From the IMG/VR virus record IMGVR_UViG_3300046836_000468, positions 1 through 61,296 of that record: a DNA stretch of 61,296 bases, one strand, 5' to 3'. Shown piece after piece: positions 38,788 through 46,496 of the stretch. The notes under the pieces were generated by a model. The model was not told where the DNA came from. It did not search any database and saw only the letters and a program-made list of their open reading frames with translations. Each line of letters begins with the position of its first letter. Position 1 is the first letter of the stretch. The DNA comes from a virus. A program made the translations under genes and the position numbers.

Positions 38788-39812
38788 TGGACACCTCCTG
38801 CAGCAAGGGTTTCACCGCGCGAGCTGGGCGCGGAACCAGGCTCGGTAGTAGCGCTCGAGGTCGATGCCAAAGGGCTGTCACCCTGCTCGGCCGCCTCCTG
38901 CAGAGCGAGCGCGCGCTCGGCGGCCTCGGCCTCGGCGGCTTCCTCGGCGAACTGCACGACGCGCCTGCGGGCGATGTTGATCTCCTCAGCCACGATGGGC
39001 CGCTGCGCCTGGGCGAGCTTCGGCCATAGGGCGCGCGCGTCGACCGCGAGCGCTTCGACGACGCTGCTCTCGCGTGCGGCGAGCAGCTTCTCGAGCAGCG
39101 TGTCGAGCGGGTCGACGACCTTGGCGCCGTCCGAGAGCCACATCAGCAGCTCTTGTCCGATCTCCTCGCCGGGGTTGCGAAACACCTTCTTGTCCAGCGC
39201 AGCGCAGCGGCTCTTGCTGATGAGCATCTTGTGCTCGGCATCGATGTCGCCGACCACGTCAAACTCGTATTCAATTTGATCCCGCTGGACGGGGGCCATT
39301 CCGATCTTAGTCGGCGTCTTGGTGCCGTTGGGGCCGGCCTCGAGGATGTACTCGGTCTTCGCGCGCATCGTGCAGATGACGTGCAGGCGAGCAGTCAGGA
39401 TGGCCTCGACCATGGCGTTCTGCTCGGGCGTCACGTCGCGCCACGCCGTAAACGAGTTCTTGCTCTTGCTGCGCGCCGCAGCGTCGTCGACCATCTCCAG
39501 CGCGCCGCCCTTACCGCTCCACGCATGCGAGAGCGAGTCGACGATCAGCACGTCGTACCCCTCCTTTTCAGCAGCGCGGATGGCCTTGACGTACTCGGCC
39601 GGCGCGAAGTGCTCGAGCTCGAGCACGTCGAAGTCCGTCACGTCGCCCGCGTACTTCGAGGCGCTGCCGCGCTCCGTGTCAATGAGCGCGATCTTCTTGC
39701 CGAGGCTCTTGCCGATGCGCAGCGCGGTGTACGTCTTGCCCGCGCCGGACACGCCGACGATAGCGAGGCGCAGCTTGCTCTGACTCTTGGTGGCTTTCTT
39801 GAACATACCCAT
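38784..39812 (-). CDS. Sak4-like RecA-fold ATPase (phage recombinase candidate)
   Basis: The chosen ATG has AAGGAG 9 bases upstream, giving 342 aa. Walker A is VGVSGAGKTYTALRIG near residue 25 and Walker B YDVLIVDSLSHAW near 90; the AAA_24-type core ends around 225, followed by an acidic coiled-coil and Ser/Thr-rich tail. Neighbours (SSB, Gp157-like) match phage single-strand annealing or recombination modules with Sak4. Confidence 0.75.
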   Translation of the reverse strand: MGMFKKATKSQSKLRLAIVGVSGAGKTYTALRIGKSLGKKIALIDTERGSASKYAGDVTDFDVLELEHFAPAEYVKAIRAAEKEGYDVLIVDSLSHAWSGKGGALEMVDDAAARSKSKNSFTAWRDVTPEQNAMVEAILTARLHVICTMRAKTEYILEAGPNGTKTPTKIGMAPVQRDQIEYEFDVVGDIDAEHKMLISKSRCAALDKKVFRNPGEEIGQELLMWLSDGAKVVDPLDTLLEKLLAARESSVVEALAVDARALWPKLAQAQRPIVAEEINIARRRVVQFAEEAAEAEAAERALALQEAAEQGDSPLASTSSATTEPGSAPSSRGETLAAGGVQ

Positions 39813-39833
39813 GGACTCACTCCTTTGATGCAC

Positions 39834-40523
39834 TCACTCACGCCACTGCCGACCGGACAGGATGTATCCGATCTGGTTGTCACTCACTCCGTATTCACGG
39901 CTCAAACTTCGCTTCGTGTGCACGGGCTTCCGCCCCGGCACGTTGAGCGTCCACTTCGCGCGTATCTCTCGAACGAGTTCCCACGTCAGAACCGCGCGCC
40001 CGTTGCCCTCGCCTCGACGCAGCGGCCCGCCGTCGCGCTCGCGCACGGTGCGGTCGCGCGCGTTGTCGCGCTGCGTGCCGACGTAGAGGTGCTCGGGATT
40101 GACACACGGCGGGTTGTCGCAGCGATGGCAGACGACATTGCCGCGAGGCCGGTCAATGCCTGAAAGATGGAGCGCGACGTGCGTTGCCTTGTGAGCCCTG
40201 CCCTCGTGGCGGAACATGCCGTAGCCGAACACGTCCACGCGAGCCGTCCACAACCAGCAGCCGCTGTTCGGCTCTGGGAACGCGCACGCCCAGAAGCGCT
40301 CCTCGAGCGTCTGGTACCCACGGTTTGCGCATCCCAGGCACGCGCCTGCACCAGACCGGAGCACTTCAAAGCGCGTGTCCTGCTCGCCGCCGCAGAGCTC
40401 ACAGCGCACGAGCACGCGCCGCTGACCCAGCTTGCCGCGCTCGAGCTCGCGCACGATGACGCGATGCCCGTAGCGGTCGCCAGGGTTCGCCTCGAACTGC
40501 TTCTGGAAGCGCCCGTCGTTCAC
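39834..40523 (-). CDS. HNH endonuclease
   Basis: The 229-aa protein has an N-terminal zinc ribbon (CELCGG ... CLGCANRG), an HNH core (GCWLWTARVDVFGYGMF, HKATHVALHLSG, VVCHRCDNPPCVNPEHLYVGT) and a C-terminal HTH (SLSREYGVSDNQIGYILSG), typical of free-standing phage homing nucleases. It sits between the Gp157-like and Sak4-like genes, probably an insertion, although its GTG overlaps the upstream stop. A longer upstream frame is a shadow. Confidence 0.82.
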   Translation of the reverse strand: MNDGRFQKQFEANPGDRYGHRVIVRELERGKLGQRRVLVRCELCGGEQDTRFEVLRSGAGACLGCANRGYQTLEERFWACAFPEPNSGCWLWTARVDVFGYGMFRHEGRAHKATHVALHLSGIDRPRGNVVCHRCDNPPCVNPEHLYVGTQRDNARDRTVRERDGGPLRRGEGNGRAVLTWELVREIRAKWTLNVPGRKPVHTKRSLSREYGVSDNQIGYILSGRQWRE

Positions 40524-41017
40524 TTGATGACCAGCCGCTGGCCGCGCTCGATGCGCGTCCCGACGATGCACTCGCCGTTGCGCTTGTACGCGTCGAGCAC
40601 GGCGCGCTTGTCGACGCTGGTCGTCTCGACGACCTTGGTGCGCTTGTACTCGGCAGGCACGATCGCGAGGTTGTCGACCTCGACGCGCTCGGGGTTCTGC
40701 ACGAGCTTGAACGTGAACGTTTCGCCCTCGATCTTGTCGATGCCGCGCACGAGCATGTTGTGCTGCACGTACGCGCGCAGGTTCTCGGCGTTGCCGACAA
40801 AGCGCCTGGCCTTGGTCTGCAGACGCTCGGCCTCGGACGCGCACGCCGCAGCGTCCGCGTCGAGCTGCGCCAAGACCTTGCCGATGCCGGCGCATTTCTG
40901 CTCGATGGCCTGGGCAGCGTCCTCGAGCGCTGCAGCGAGCAGCGCGTCGCCCGGCTCGTGCTCCTCGGCGAGCTGCAGCAGCTGCTCGAATTGCGCGGTC
41001 AGCTCGTAAAGGCGCAT
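40520..41017 (-). CDS. Gp157-like protein
   Basis: The 165-aa product begins MRLYELTAQFEQLLQLAEE, with a long coiled coil and C-terminal EGETFTFKLVQNPERVEVDN..AIVPAEY, the signature of the siphovirus Gp157 family found beside phage recombination genes (resistance or host-nuclease-inhibitor role suggested). A GTG three bases upstream is an equal start candidate. Confidence 0.78.
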   Translation of the reverse strand: MRLYELTAQFEQLLQLAEEHEPGDALLAAALEDAAQAIEQKCAGIGKVLAQLDADAAACASEAERLQTKARRFVGNAENLRAYVQHNMLVRGIDKIEGETFTFKLVQNPERVEVDNLAIVPAEYKRTKVVETTSVDKRAVLDAYKRNGECIVGTRIERGQRLVIK

Positions 41018-41298
41018 CACGCCACCTGCGTTGCGTAGGCGCGCAGGTCCGCGCAGGTGTCGTCGACGATGGCGCGGTCGAGCTCGGCGATGCGCTGCTC
41101 GCACGCGATCATGGCGAGCGCCACGTTGTCGTAGCGCCCGGTGGGCAGCAGGTCCTCGACCTGGTAGCGCGGCTCAGGCCCGCCGTGCACGCGCTGCGCG
41201 TACGCCGTGCCGTCGTCGTCGACGCCCACGAAGAAGGTCCCGTGCGTCGCGTGCGCGCGCGTCCAGGTGCGAATCTGCCAGCTGTTGTTCGTTGCCAT
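41017..41298 (-). CDS. hypothetical protein of early operon
   Basis: The preferred ATG gives 93 aa (ATNNSWQIRTWTRAHATHG, QVEDLLPTGRYDNVALAMIACEQRIAELDRAIVDD in parts). A longer start is possible but that extension looks like shadow. Small mixed alpha/beta fold, unassigned. Its stop overlaps the Gp157-like start. Confidence 0.55.
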   Translation of the reverse strand: MATNNSWQIRTWTRAHATHGTFFVGVDDDGTAYAQRVHGGPEPRYQVEDLLPTGRYDNVALAMIACEQRIAELDRAIVDDTCADLRAYATQVA

Positions 41299-41311
41299 CG
41301 CTCCACGCTCC

Positions 41312-41548
41312 TCACTCACCGAGCCAGCCGAGGACATCCCGGCCGAAGTCACTGATGCCGCCCGCGTGCAGCGCCTCGCGCTCACGGCGCAGGCGTGCGT
41401 AGCGGCTGTTCTCACGCGCGCAGCGCTCGCAGTCGCAGCTCTCGTCGTGCTCGTCGGCGGCGCGCTCGTCGGCGCAGCGCTCGCACAGCTCGCCCTCGTC
41501 GAGCGGTATCGCCTGGCCGCACGGGCAGTGGCGCAGCACGGGCGTCAT
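41312..41548 (-). CDS. small zinc-finger protein of early operon
   Basis: ATG gives 78 aa: CPCGQAIPLDEGELCERCADE, then CDCERCAREN and a basic helix. Six cysteines in CxC/CxxC pairs suggest zinc binding. ATGA overlap with the first gene of the operon. Third small zinc protein in the window. Confidence 0.58.
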   Translation of the reverse strand: MTPVLRHCPCGQAIPLDEGELCERCADERAADEHDESCDCERCARENSRYARLRREREALHAGGISDFGRDVLGWLGE

Positions 41549-41844
41549 AGCTGCGCCTCGACGTCCGCCCACGACAGCCCGCGTCGATCGAGCGCGCGCA
41601 GGAGCAGCCCGCTCGGCTGCCAGCGCTGGCCCCAGCGTGCGCGCCCGTCGCGTGCGAGCTCGGCGAAGTGCGCCAGCATCGAGGCGCGTGCGCGTGCGTC
41701 CTCCTCAGCAGCGAGCGCGGGCTCGTCGTAGCAGCCAAGCGCGCGCACCAGGAGCGCGCAGAGGGCGCGCCCGTAGCTCGCGCGCAGCTGGTCCTGGCGG
41801 TAGGCGCGGGGGTCGTCAGCGGTCTCGTGCAGCGGCGTTTCCAT
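41545..41844 (-). CDS. first gene of leftward early operon, hypothetical
   Basis: The 99-aa product (helical; RQDQLRASYGRALCALLVRAL, LLLRALDRRGLSWADVEAQL) starts at an ATG whose first base abuts the perfect operator palindrome. There is no room for a ribosome site, so the mRNA is leaderless or has a very short leader. A repressor bound there would block the whole recombination operon. Family unknown. Confidence 0.58.
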   Translation of the reverse strand: METPLHETADDPRAYRQDQLRASYGRALCALLVRALGCYDEPALAAEEDARARASMLAHFAELARDGRARWGQRWQPSGLLLRALDRRGLSWADVEAQL

Positions 41845-41864
41845 GTATACACGACGTGTATACA
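41844..41864. promoter_or_regulatory. perfect palindromic operator O1
   Basis: Half-sites TGTATACACG and CGTGTATACA flank a central A. The palindrome abuts the start of the leftward early operon. The same 11-base core ACACGACGTGT recurs at 42990 before the Cro-like gene. This is the expected arrangement for binding by an XRE-type dimer. It would overlap a -10 element TGTATA on the minus strand. Confidence 0.72.
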
Positions 41865-42051
41865 GAGAACGCGCAACGCGCTAGCTGAAATGTCGACGGG
41901 GCGTCATTTCGTGGAGGCCGGGCTGCTCGAACACGCGCGAAACGGGGCGATCGCCGGGGGCGCGCTGCATCGCGACGCGTGGCGGGGGCGATCGCCCTAC
42001 CCGCCAGAACGGCGCGCCTGGCCGTTGCAGCGAGGGCGGCCGGTTACAGCG
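41865..42051. other. intergenic region with two GCGATCGC palindromes
   Basis: No coding signal between the early operon and the repressor-region gene. GCGATCGC occurs at 41947 and 41988, 41 bases apart, in GGGGCGATCGCC context. The same word is paired in the parA/Rep gap. It may be a regulatory site, but the word is short and the genome GC-rich. Confidence 0.35.
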
Positions 42052-42498
42052 TCAGCGCAGCGTGACGACGACGAGGTCGTGGCGCGTGTAGTGCCCGCAG
42101 AGCCAGACGGTCGCGCTCCGGCTCGGCCGGTGCTGGCACTTGCGCAGCTGCGCCGCAGGCGTGCGCGTCCAGCCGTGCGCGCGCGCTGCGTCGTCGAGGA
42201 CGCGCGCGAGCTGCGCGCCGAGGTGTGGGGCTGCGAAGCTCGTGCCGGCGTCGTGCGCAGGCGCTGGGGCGGCGCGCGCGGGCAGCGCCGTGTCGTTGGC
42301 GGGCTTGGCGCGCATGCGCTCGCAGTACGCCGTCAGGTGCGCGAGCTGCGCCTCGTCGGCGGGCGCGTCCGCCGATAGCCCGTAGTCGTCAGGAGGAATC
42401 GCGAGCAGCGTCCGCGCGACGTCGTCGCTTGTTCGATGTCCCCGTTTGGCGAGATATGTCGCCACTGACCGCCTGTATCCGTCCCCCATCTGAGCCAT
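42052..42498 (-). CDS. hypothetical protein overlapping the repressor gene (possible C-terminal part)
   Basis: About 148 aa starting MAQMGDGYRRSVATYLAKRGHRTSDDVARTLLA in two blocks, then a Pro/Ala-rich linker and a Cys/His-containing end. It overlaps the end of the repressor frame by 110 bases; the repressor's own tail there (GRIQAVSGDISRQTG) looks non-biological. A single -1/+2 shift near 42500 would join LIDANLTRRA to this frame and give one ~280-aa repressor. Either an indel or two overlapping genes. Confidence 0.48.
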   Translation of the reverse strand: MAQMGDGYRRSVATYLAKRGHRTSDDVARTLLAIPPDDYGLSADAPADEAQLAHLTAYCERMRAKPANDTALPARAAPAPAHDAGTSFAAPHLGAQLARVLDDAARAHGWTRTPAAQLRKCQHRPSRSATVWLCGHYTRHDLVVVTLR

Positions 42499-42919
42499 CA
42501 AGCGAGCTTGCTCGTCGTGTCAGGTTCGCGTCAATCAGCAGTCGGAGCTGGTGCACATCATTTCTGTCAACCGTGCCTGCAGTCAGCAGACTCCACTGGA
42601 TGCGCCGCAGCCGTAGCGCGACAGCGGGTGGACAGTTCGGCCCTTGCTCGGCCAGGTATTGCTCTACAGCGGCCGGCGTGCGCTCCTCCTCGCGCCCGTG
42701 CCACAGGTAGTGCGTCGAGCAGCCGAGCGCCTTGGCGTACGCCTCGAGCATGTCGGGGCGCGGCTCCATGCCGAGCGTGATGTTGCGGTACACGGCCATC
42801 ATGCTCACGCCCATGGCCCGCGCCAGCGCGCGCTGCGACGGGTAGTCTGCCTCAATGCGGAGGCGCTCGAGCCGCTCGGGCAGGCTCTCGGACTCAGGGG
42901 CGGCGGGTCGGTTATACAT
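42389..42919 (-). CDS. XRE-family repressor (CI-like)
   Basis: The 176-aa frame has an N-terminal helix-turn-helix at ~15-70 (PSQRALARAMGVSMMAVYRNITLG, DMLEAYAKALGCSTHYLWHG). The middle is helical (LAEQGPNCPPAVALRLRRIQWSLL). It diverges from a Cro-like gene with an operator between, the classic lysogeny switch. No LexA/S24 autocleavage motif is visible. The C-terminus may be misread because of a possible frameshift. Confidence 0.7.
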   Translation of the reverse strand: MYNRPAAPESESLPERLERLRIEADYPSQRALARAMGVSMMAVYRNITLGMEPRPDMLEAYAKALGCSTHYLWHGREEERTPAAVEQYLAEQGPNCPPAVALRLRRIQWSLLTAGTVDRNDVHQLRLLIDANLTRRASSLDGSDGGRIQAVSGDISRQTGTSNKRRRRADAARDSS

Positions 42920-43015
42920 GGCGTGTCGAATAGTACGCGCGGTGACCCGTAAAGCGCACGTCCCGAGTTGCAGGGACTAGATCGCGTCTACACGACGTGT
43001 ATATGCTGGCTGGCC
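42920..43015. promoter_or_regulatory. repressor/Cro intergenic control region with operator O2
   Basis: Contains O2 at 42985-43005, matching O1 at 17 of 21 positions with an identical 11-base core. O2 ends 10 bases before the Cro-like start, so a bound protein would cover that promoter or start. On the repressor side, GAATAGTACGCG near 42928 could be part of the leftward promoter. Divergent transcription is expected. Confidence 0.65.
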
Positions 43016-43291
43016 ATGCGAGGGGACATCGACAAGCGCGTCCGCGCCGCGCGCAAGCTTGAGCGCGCGCGCCTGGTGGAGCTGGGCAAGCGCATCCGCG
43101 AGGCGCGACAGCTTGCCGGCGTGCGCGTCGTCGAGCTCGCCGCGTTCCTCGGCGTCGCCGAGGACACGGTCTACCGCTGGGAGATTGGAAAGCACCGCGC
43201 GCCGGCCGAGCTGCTCGAGGCGCTCGCGGACTTTTTGCGCGTGTCGCGGACCTGGCTGCTCACCGGCCAGGGCGAGGCGCGCGCCGCATGA
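43016..43291 (+). CDS. XRE-family Cro-like regulator
   Basis: The 91-aa product has an HTH at ~25-75 (LGKRIREARQLAGVRVVELAAFLGVAEDTVYRWEIGKHRAP, given as one domain) preceded by a basic coiled start. No ribosome site is visible between O2 and the ATG, suggesting a leaderless mRNA as at O1. It probably represses the CI-like gene and starts the rightward operon. An earlier in-frame start would run through the operator and is rejected. Confidence 0.75.
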   Translation: MRGDIDKRVRAARKLERARLVELGKRIREARQLAGVRVVELAAFLGVAEDTVYRWEIGKHRAPAELLEALADFLRVSRTWLLTGQGEARAA

Positions 43292-43749
43292 ACCACAGGA
43301 GCTCGAGCATGCCGGTCGCGGTCTACGTCGCAGGCGCCAGCGCGGAGCGCGAGCGTGTCAGGAAGTGGGCCGCGGCCGTGTCGCGCTCGCGCTCGCTCGA
43401 GCTCGCCGACCGCTGGTTTGACAGCGACGCGCCAGGCCCGAGCAACATGACGCTCACGCACCCGCAGGCGCTCTACCTGCTGCACCAGTATCGCTCGCTG
43501 CGCTGCGCCGCGATCTTCTGGTTGCTCTGGCCGGAGCAACCAGACCACGGCTCGGCGCTGCTCGAGTACGGCTACGCGCTTGCCCATCGCTTCCACGCCA
43601 CGGGCGGCTTTGCCATCCTGGTGAGCGGCCTGACTGCCTCCGCCAGCGCGCTCTCGCTCCAAGCGGACTTCCGCAGCGACAGCGACGCGCTCGGCTTTGA
43701 CGCCGTGCTGGCGCTCGCCGCCACGCGCGCCAGGGAGTCGACGCGGTGA
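43288..43749 (+). CDS. nucleoside 2-deoxyribosyltransferase-like protein
   Basis: The 153-aa protein has a Rossmann-type start (PVAVYVAGASAERERVRKWAAAV), a middle IFWLLWPEQPDHGSALLEYGYALAH, resembling the GALLEYGYA catalytic-Glu region of deoxyribosyltransferase/DUF4406 proteins. Phages use such enzymes in nucleotide metabolism, but the match is by pattern only. Overlaps both neighbours. Confidence 0.5.
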   Translation: MNHRSSSMPVAVYVAGASAERERVRKWAAAVSRSRSLELADRWFDSDAPGPSNMTLTHPQALYLLHQYRSLRCAAIFWLLWPEQPDHGSALLEYGYALAHRFHATGGFAILVSGLTASASALSLQADFRSDSDALGFDAVLALAATRARESTR

Positions 43750-44780
43750 GGGACTATGCGCAGGTCAGGCCGACGCTGTGGACCGGCGAGACCGGGCGCC
43801 TACTGCGCGGCAACGCCAACGCGCAGCGCGTGCAGTTCTATCTGCTCACGTGCTCGAGCAGCAACATGGCGGGGCTGTTCTACCTGCCCCTTCCCCTGCT
43901 CTGCCACGACCTCGGGATGCCCTTGGAAGGGGCTCTCGAGGGGCTTCGGAGCCTTTCCGAGGTCGACTTCGCGGTCTACGACGAGCCGACTTCGTACGTC
44001 TGGGTGCTCAACGCAGCGCGCGAGAGCGTCGGGAGCAATCCGAGCCACGCCGACAACCGCGTGCTCGGCATCAGGCGGGAGCTCGAGCGCCACGCCAAGT
44101 GCCCGTTCTACGACGCGTTCGTCGAACGCTACGCAGCCCTGTTTGAGGACAGGCCCGCCCCGGTCGTGCAGGCCAAAACAAGAGCCCGTCCCAAGCCCCT
44201 TCAAAGGGGGTCACAAGGGAGTGCCAATTCAGGATCAGGATCAGGATCAGGATCAGGATCAGGATCAGGAGCAGAATTAAGAGAGAGCGCGGGCGCGCTC
44301 TCCCCGCATGCGCGCGCGCGCTTGACGGCTTCGCCTCCCGAGGAGAGCGAGACCCGGAGCCCAGACGAGACCGAGACCCTGACCGCGACGCAGCTGCGCG
44401 GGCTGTTCCGCTCGACCTGGATGCGCGCCGACCGCGCCGACCCGCCCATGCCTGCCGAGGACAAGCTCGCCGAGCTCGCCGAGCGCGTGACCGACACGGC
44501 GGCGCAGCGGCGCGTCGCGCCGGCCGAGCTGCTCACCACCACGCTCGAGCGCTGGGCGAAGGGCGAGCGCAATGCGCGCGAGCTGCGCGCCCCGGTGCAG
44601 TGCTTTGCGCAGGCGTTCGGCGAGGTGCTCGACCAGACCGAGGGCGGCGTGCCGCGCTTGTCGCCGACCGACGCGCTCTCACGCAAGGGCATGGAGGCGA
44701 TGCGTGCGGGCGACTTCGACCGCTACGACGCCATCCAGGCGGAGCTGCGCGCGCTCAACGGCGGAGGCTCGCATGCGTGA
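43746..44780 (+). CDS. phage replication protein (initiator/helicase-loader type)
   Basis: The 344-aa protein opens RDYAQVRPTLWTGETGRLLRG, with VQFYLLTCSSSNMAGLFYLPLPLLCHDLG and SEVDFAVYDEPTSYVWVLNAARE, the usual N-terminal domain of phage replisome-organiser proteins. A Gly-Ser hinge encoded by a GGATCA microsatellite (residues ~163-175) separates it from a C-terminal helical domain (TQLRGLFRSTWMRADRAD). It would bind the phage origin and load host helicase. Confidence 0.7.
   Translation: MRDYAQVRPTLWTGETGRLLRGNANAQRVQFYLLTCSSSNMAGLFYLPLPLLCHDLGMPLEGALEGLRSLSEVDFAVYDEPTSYVWVLNAARESVGSNPSHADNRVLGIRRELERHAKCPFYDAFVERYAALFEDRPAPVVQAKTRARPKPLQRGSQGSANSGSGSGSGSGSGSGAELRESAGALSPHARARLTASPPEESETRSPDETETLTATQLRGLFRSTWMRADRADPPMPAEDKLAELAERVTDTAAQRRVAPAELLTTTLERWAKGERNARELRAPVQCFAQAFGEVLDQTEGGVPRLSPTDALSRKGMEAMRAGDFDRYDAIQAELRALNGGGSHA
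44232..44267 (+). repeat. GGATCA hexanucleotide microsatellite, six copies
   Basis: Six perfect copies of GGATCA in the reading frame encode a Gly-Ser linker. The hexamer can change copy number by slippage without altering the frame, so linker length may vary among phage isolates. Each unit also contains GATC. Confidence 0.9.
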
Positions 44781-45276
44781 GGACCGCTCCGACCCGATGG
44801 GCCTCGCGTGCGAGCTGGTCAAGAGCACGCACGCCGAGCGCGACCTCGTGCTGTTCAAGCTCGCGCTCGAGCTGTGCGACGTGCTCAGCACCGGCGCGTA
44901 TCACCCGGCCCGCTTCCCAGCGCAGCCGTACGTGCTCGCAGACAAGACGTTCGCGCAGGTCGAGGCGAGTCTGCCCAACGTCGAGTTCGCGAACGTGCTC
45001 GGCGGCTGGCGCGCGCAGGTGACCGAGCTCGAGGCGCTCAGCGCGCAGCGGCTCATCGTGCTCTGCTCGACGGTGCGCACGCTGCTCAAGCTCGGCGACC
45101 GCACGAGCGACCCGTCCACGCTCGAGCGCATCGAGGGCATGCTCGCGCGCCTCGCCTCGCACCTCGCCCTCGCCTGGCGCATCGAGCCGCCTGCGCTCGC
45201 GATCGACCTGCGCACGTGGACTGTGCAGGTCACGCGCCGCTTCGATCTGCTGCCCCGTGCATGGCGGTACGTATGA
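44773..45276 (+). CDS. hypothetical protein beside replication gene
   Basis: ATG overlaps the replication gene's stop; 167 aa, helical, with LACELVKSTHAERDLVLFKLALELCDVL and LRTLLK-like repeats. It could be a helicase-loader partner by position. No P-loop or metal motif is seen. Confidence 0.58.
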   Translation: MREDRSDPMGLACELVKSTHAERDLVLFKLALELCDVLSTGAYHPARFPAQPYVLADKTFAQVEASLPNVEFANVLGGWRAQVTELEALSAQRLIVLCSTVRTLLKLGDRTSDPSTLERIEGMLARLASHLALAWRIEPPALAIDLRTWTVQVTRRFDLLPRAWRYV

Positions 45277-45409
45277 AACTTGCCCCGCGCTCGCACGACG
45301 TTGGCGTATACGGCTGCCGGACGGCTCGCCCGTGGTTGGGGAAGGGTCAAGATTTGCGGTCCGCCACGAGGCGCACAGGTGCCTTAGCGGGCACGTTTTG
45401 GGGGGTGCC
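45277..45409. other. 133-base gap
   Basis: Slightly AT-richer than surroundings (GTCAAGATTTGCGG). It contains GTGCC/GGCAC (near 45379 and 45390) with a TTAGCG loop and a following GTTTTG, a weak hairpin. A promoter or attenuator for the RuvC-like gene is possible; nothing definite. Confidence 0.35.
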
Positions 45410-46030
45410 ATGAGCGAGCAGCGCCCCGTCCCGCAGCCCTGGCCGCACGAGCACGGCCCGTCGCGCGAGCGTGCGCGGCACCTGCTCTCGCACGGCACGG
45501 ACGAGCCTTGCTACGTGCTCGGCATCGACCAGGCGCAGCGCAGCGGCTGGGCCGTGCACGACCTGCGGCGCTTCGTGCTGCACGGCTACACGACGACGGC
45601 AGAGCAGCAGCAGGACGCGCTACGCGCCGTGCGCAAGCTGCCCGGCTTCGACGTCAGCCGCCTGCTCGTGCTGTTCGAGGACCACCGCCACATCCCCGCG
45701 CGCCAGGGCGTGAACGTCGAGACCATCCTCGGCATGGGCGACGCGCGCGGCGGCTGGCGCATGCTGCTCGAGATACTCCAGCATCCCAAGTCGCAGCGCA
45801 TGCTGGTCGAGCCCAAGGAATGGCGCCGCGTGATGGGGCTGCGCATCAACCTGCCGACCGCGGCGTGCAAGCAGTCCGCGATGTTCTGGGCGACCGTCGT
45901 CGCAGGCGCGCCCGTCACCGACGACAACGAAGCCGAAGCGATGGCGATTGCGCAGTGGGGCGCCGTCGACGGGCTGTTCCGATGGGCCAAGAAACGCGAG
46001 CTCGAGCTCGGCAAGCGGAGGTCTGCGTGA
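45410..46030 (+). CDS. RuvC-like Holliday-junction resolvase-type nuclease
   Basis: The 206-aa protein follows the RNase H fold: CYVLGIDQAQRSGWAVHD (Asp40), LLVLFEDHRHIP (Glu90), and VTDDNEAEAMAIAQWGA (Asp172, Glu174). All catalytic acids of the RuvC type are present. Late phages use such enzymes to debranch DNA for packaging. The chosen ATG follows a GGGGGG tract; the upstream extension is a shadow. Confidence 0.72.
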   Translation: MSEQRPVPQPWPHEHGPSRERARHLLSHGTDEPCYVLGIDQAQRSGWAVHDLRRFVLHGYTTTAEQQQDALRAVRKLPGFDVSRLLVLFEDHRHIPARQGVNVETILGMGDARGGWRMLLEILQHPKSQRMLVEPKEWRRVMGLRINLPTAACKQSAMFWATVVAGAPVTDDNEAEAMAIAQWGAVDGLFRWAKKRELELGKRRSA

Positions 46031-46296
46031 GCGCCGTCAAAGAAGTCTGCACGCAGCTCGGTCTGGTGATTCGCCAGCGACGCGAAGCGCTGGGGCTGTC
46101 GCAGGGCGAGCTAGCGGCGCTCGTGCAGACGCAGCGCCCGCTCGTGTCGCGCGTCGAGAGTCAGCGGCACGTGCTCTCGCTCGAGACACTCGAGCGCTAC
46201 GCACGCGCGCTCGAGTGCAAGCCCTCCGAGCTGCTCGCCGCTGCCGAGCTGCTCGCCCTTGCAGACTCCGCGTCGCCCTGTCTGGAGGTGGTCTGA
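46027..46296 (+). CDS. XRE-family regulator 3
   Basis: The 89-aa product is a clear HTH: LGLVIRQRREALGLSQGELAALVQTQRPLVSRVESQ, then SLETLERYARALECKPSELL. GTG overlaps the RuvC-like stop. Unlike the switch regulators, it is in the middle of the rightward operon and may control late expression. Confidence 0.75.
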   Translation: MSAVKEVCTQLGLVIRQRREALGLSQGELAALVQTQRPLVSRVESQRHVLSLETLERYARALECKPSELLAAAELLALADSASPCLEVV

Positions 46297-46496
46297 TGCC
46301 ACTGCCACGCGTACCGCTCAGCCAGGCAGACCGGCACGCCGTCGACGTGCTCGCACGCGCAACGAGCAGCGAGCTCGACCTCGCGATGTTCCGCGCGCCG
46401 ACCTACCAGCGCACCGCCGTGCGCGAGCTCGCCCGCATCCTCGAGAGCATCCCGCGCGCCGTACCCAGCGCGGCCGAAACCAAGGGAGACGACTGA
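46296..46496 (+). CDS. small hypothetical protein
   Basis: The 66-aa product (LSQADRHAVDVLARATSSELDLAMFR, TAVRELARILESI) is helical. TGATG overlaps on both sides show it is translated with its neighbours. Family unknown. Confidence 0.55.
   Translation: MPLPRVPLSQADRHAVDVLARATSSELDLAMFRAPTYQRTAVRELARILESIPRAVPSAAETKGDD

Noticed and set aside
29750-41995. GCGATCGC as a cyanobacterial HIP1-like genome-wide repeat
   Set aside because: Only a handful of copies were noticed in 61 kb, which a GC-rich genome gives easily; only their pairing in gaps is worth noting.
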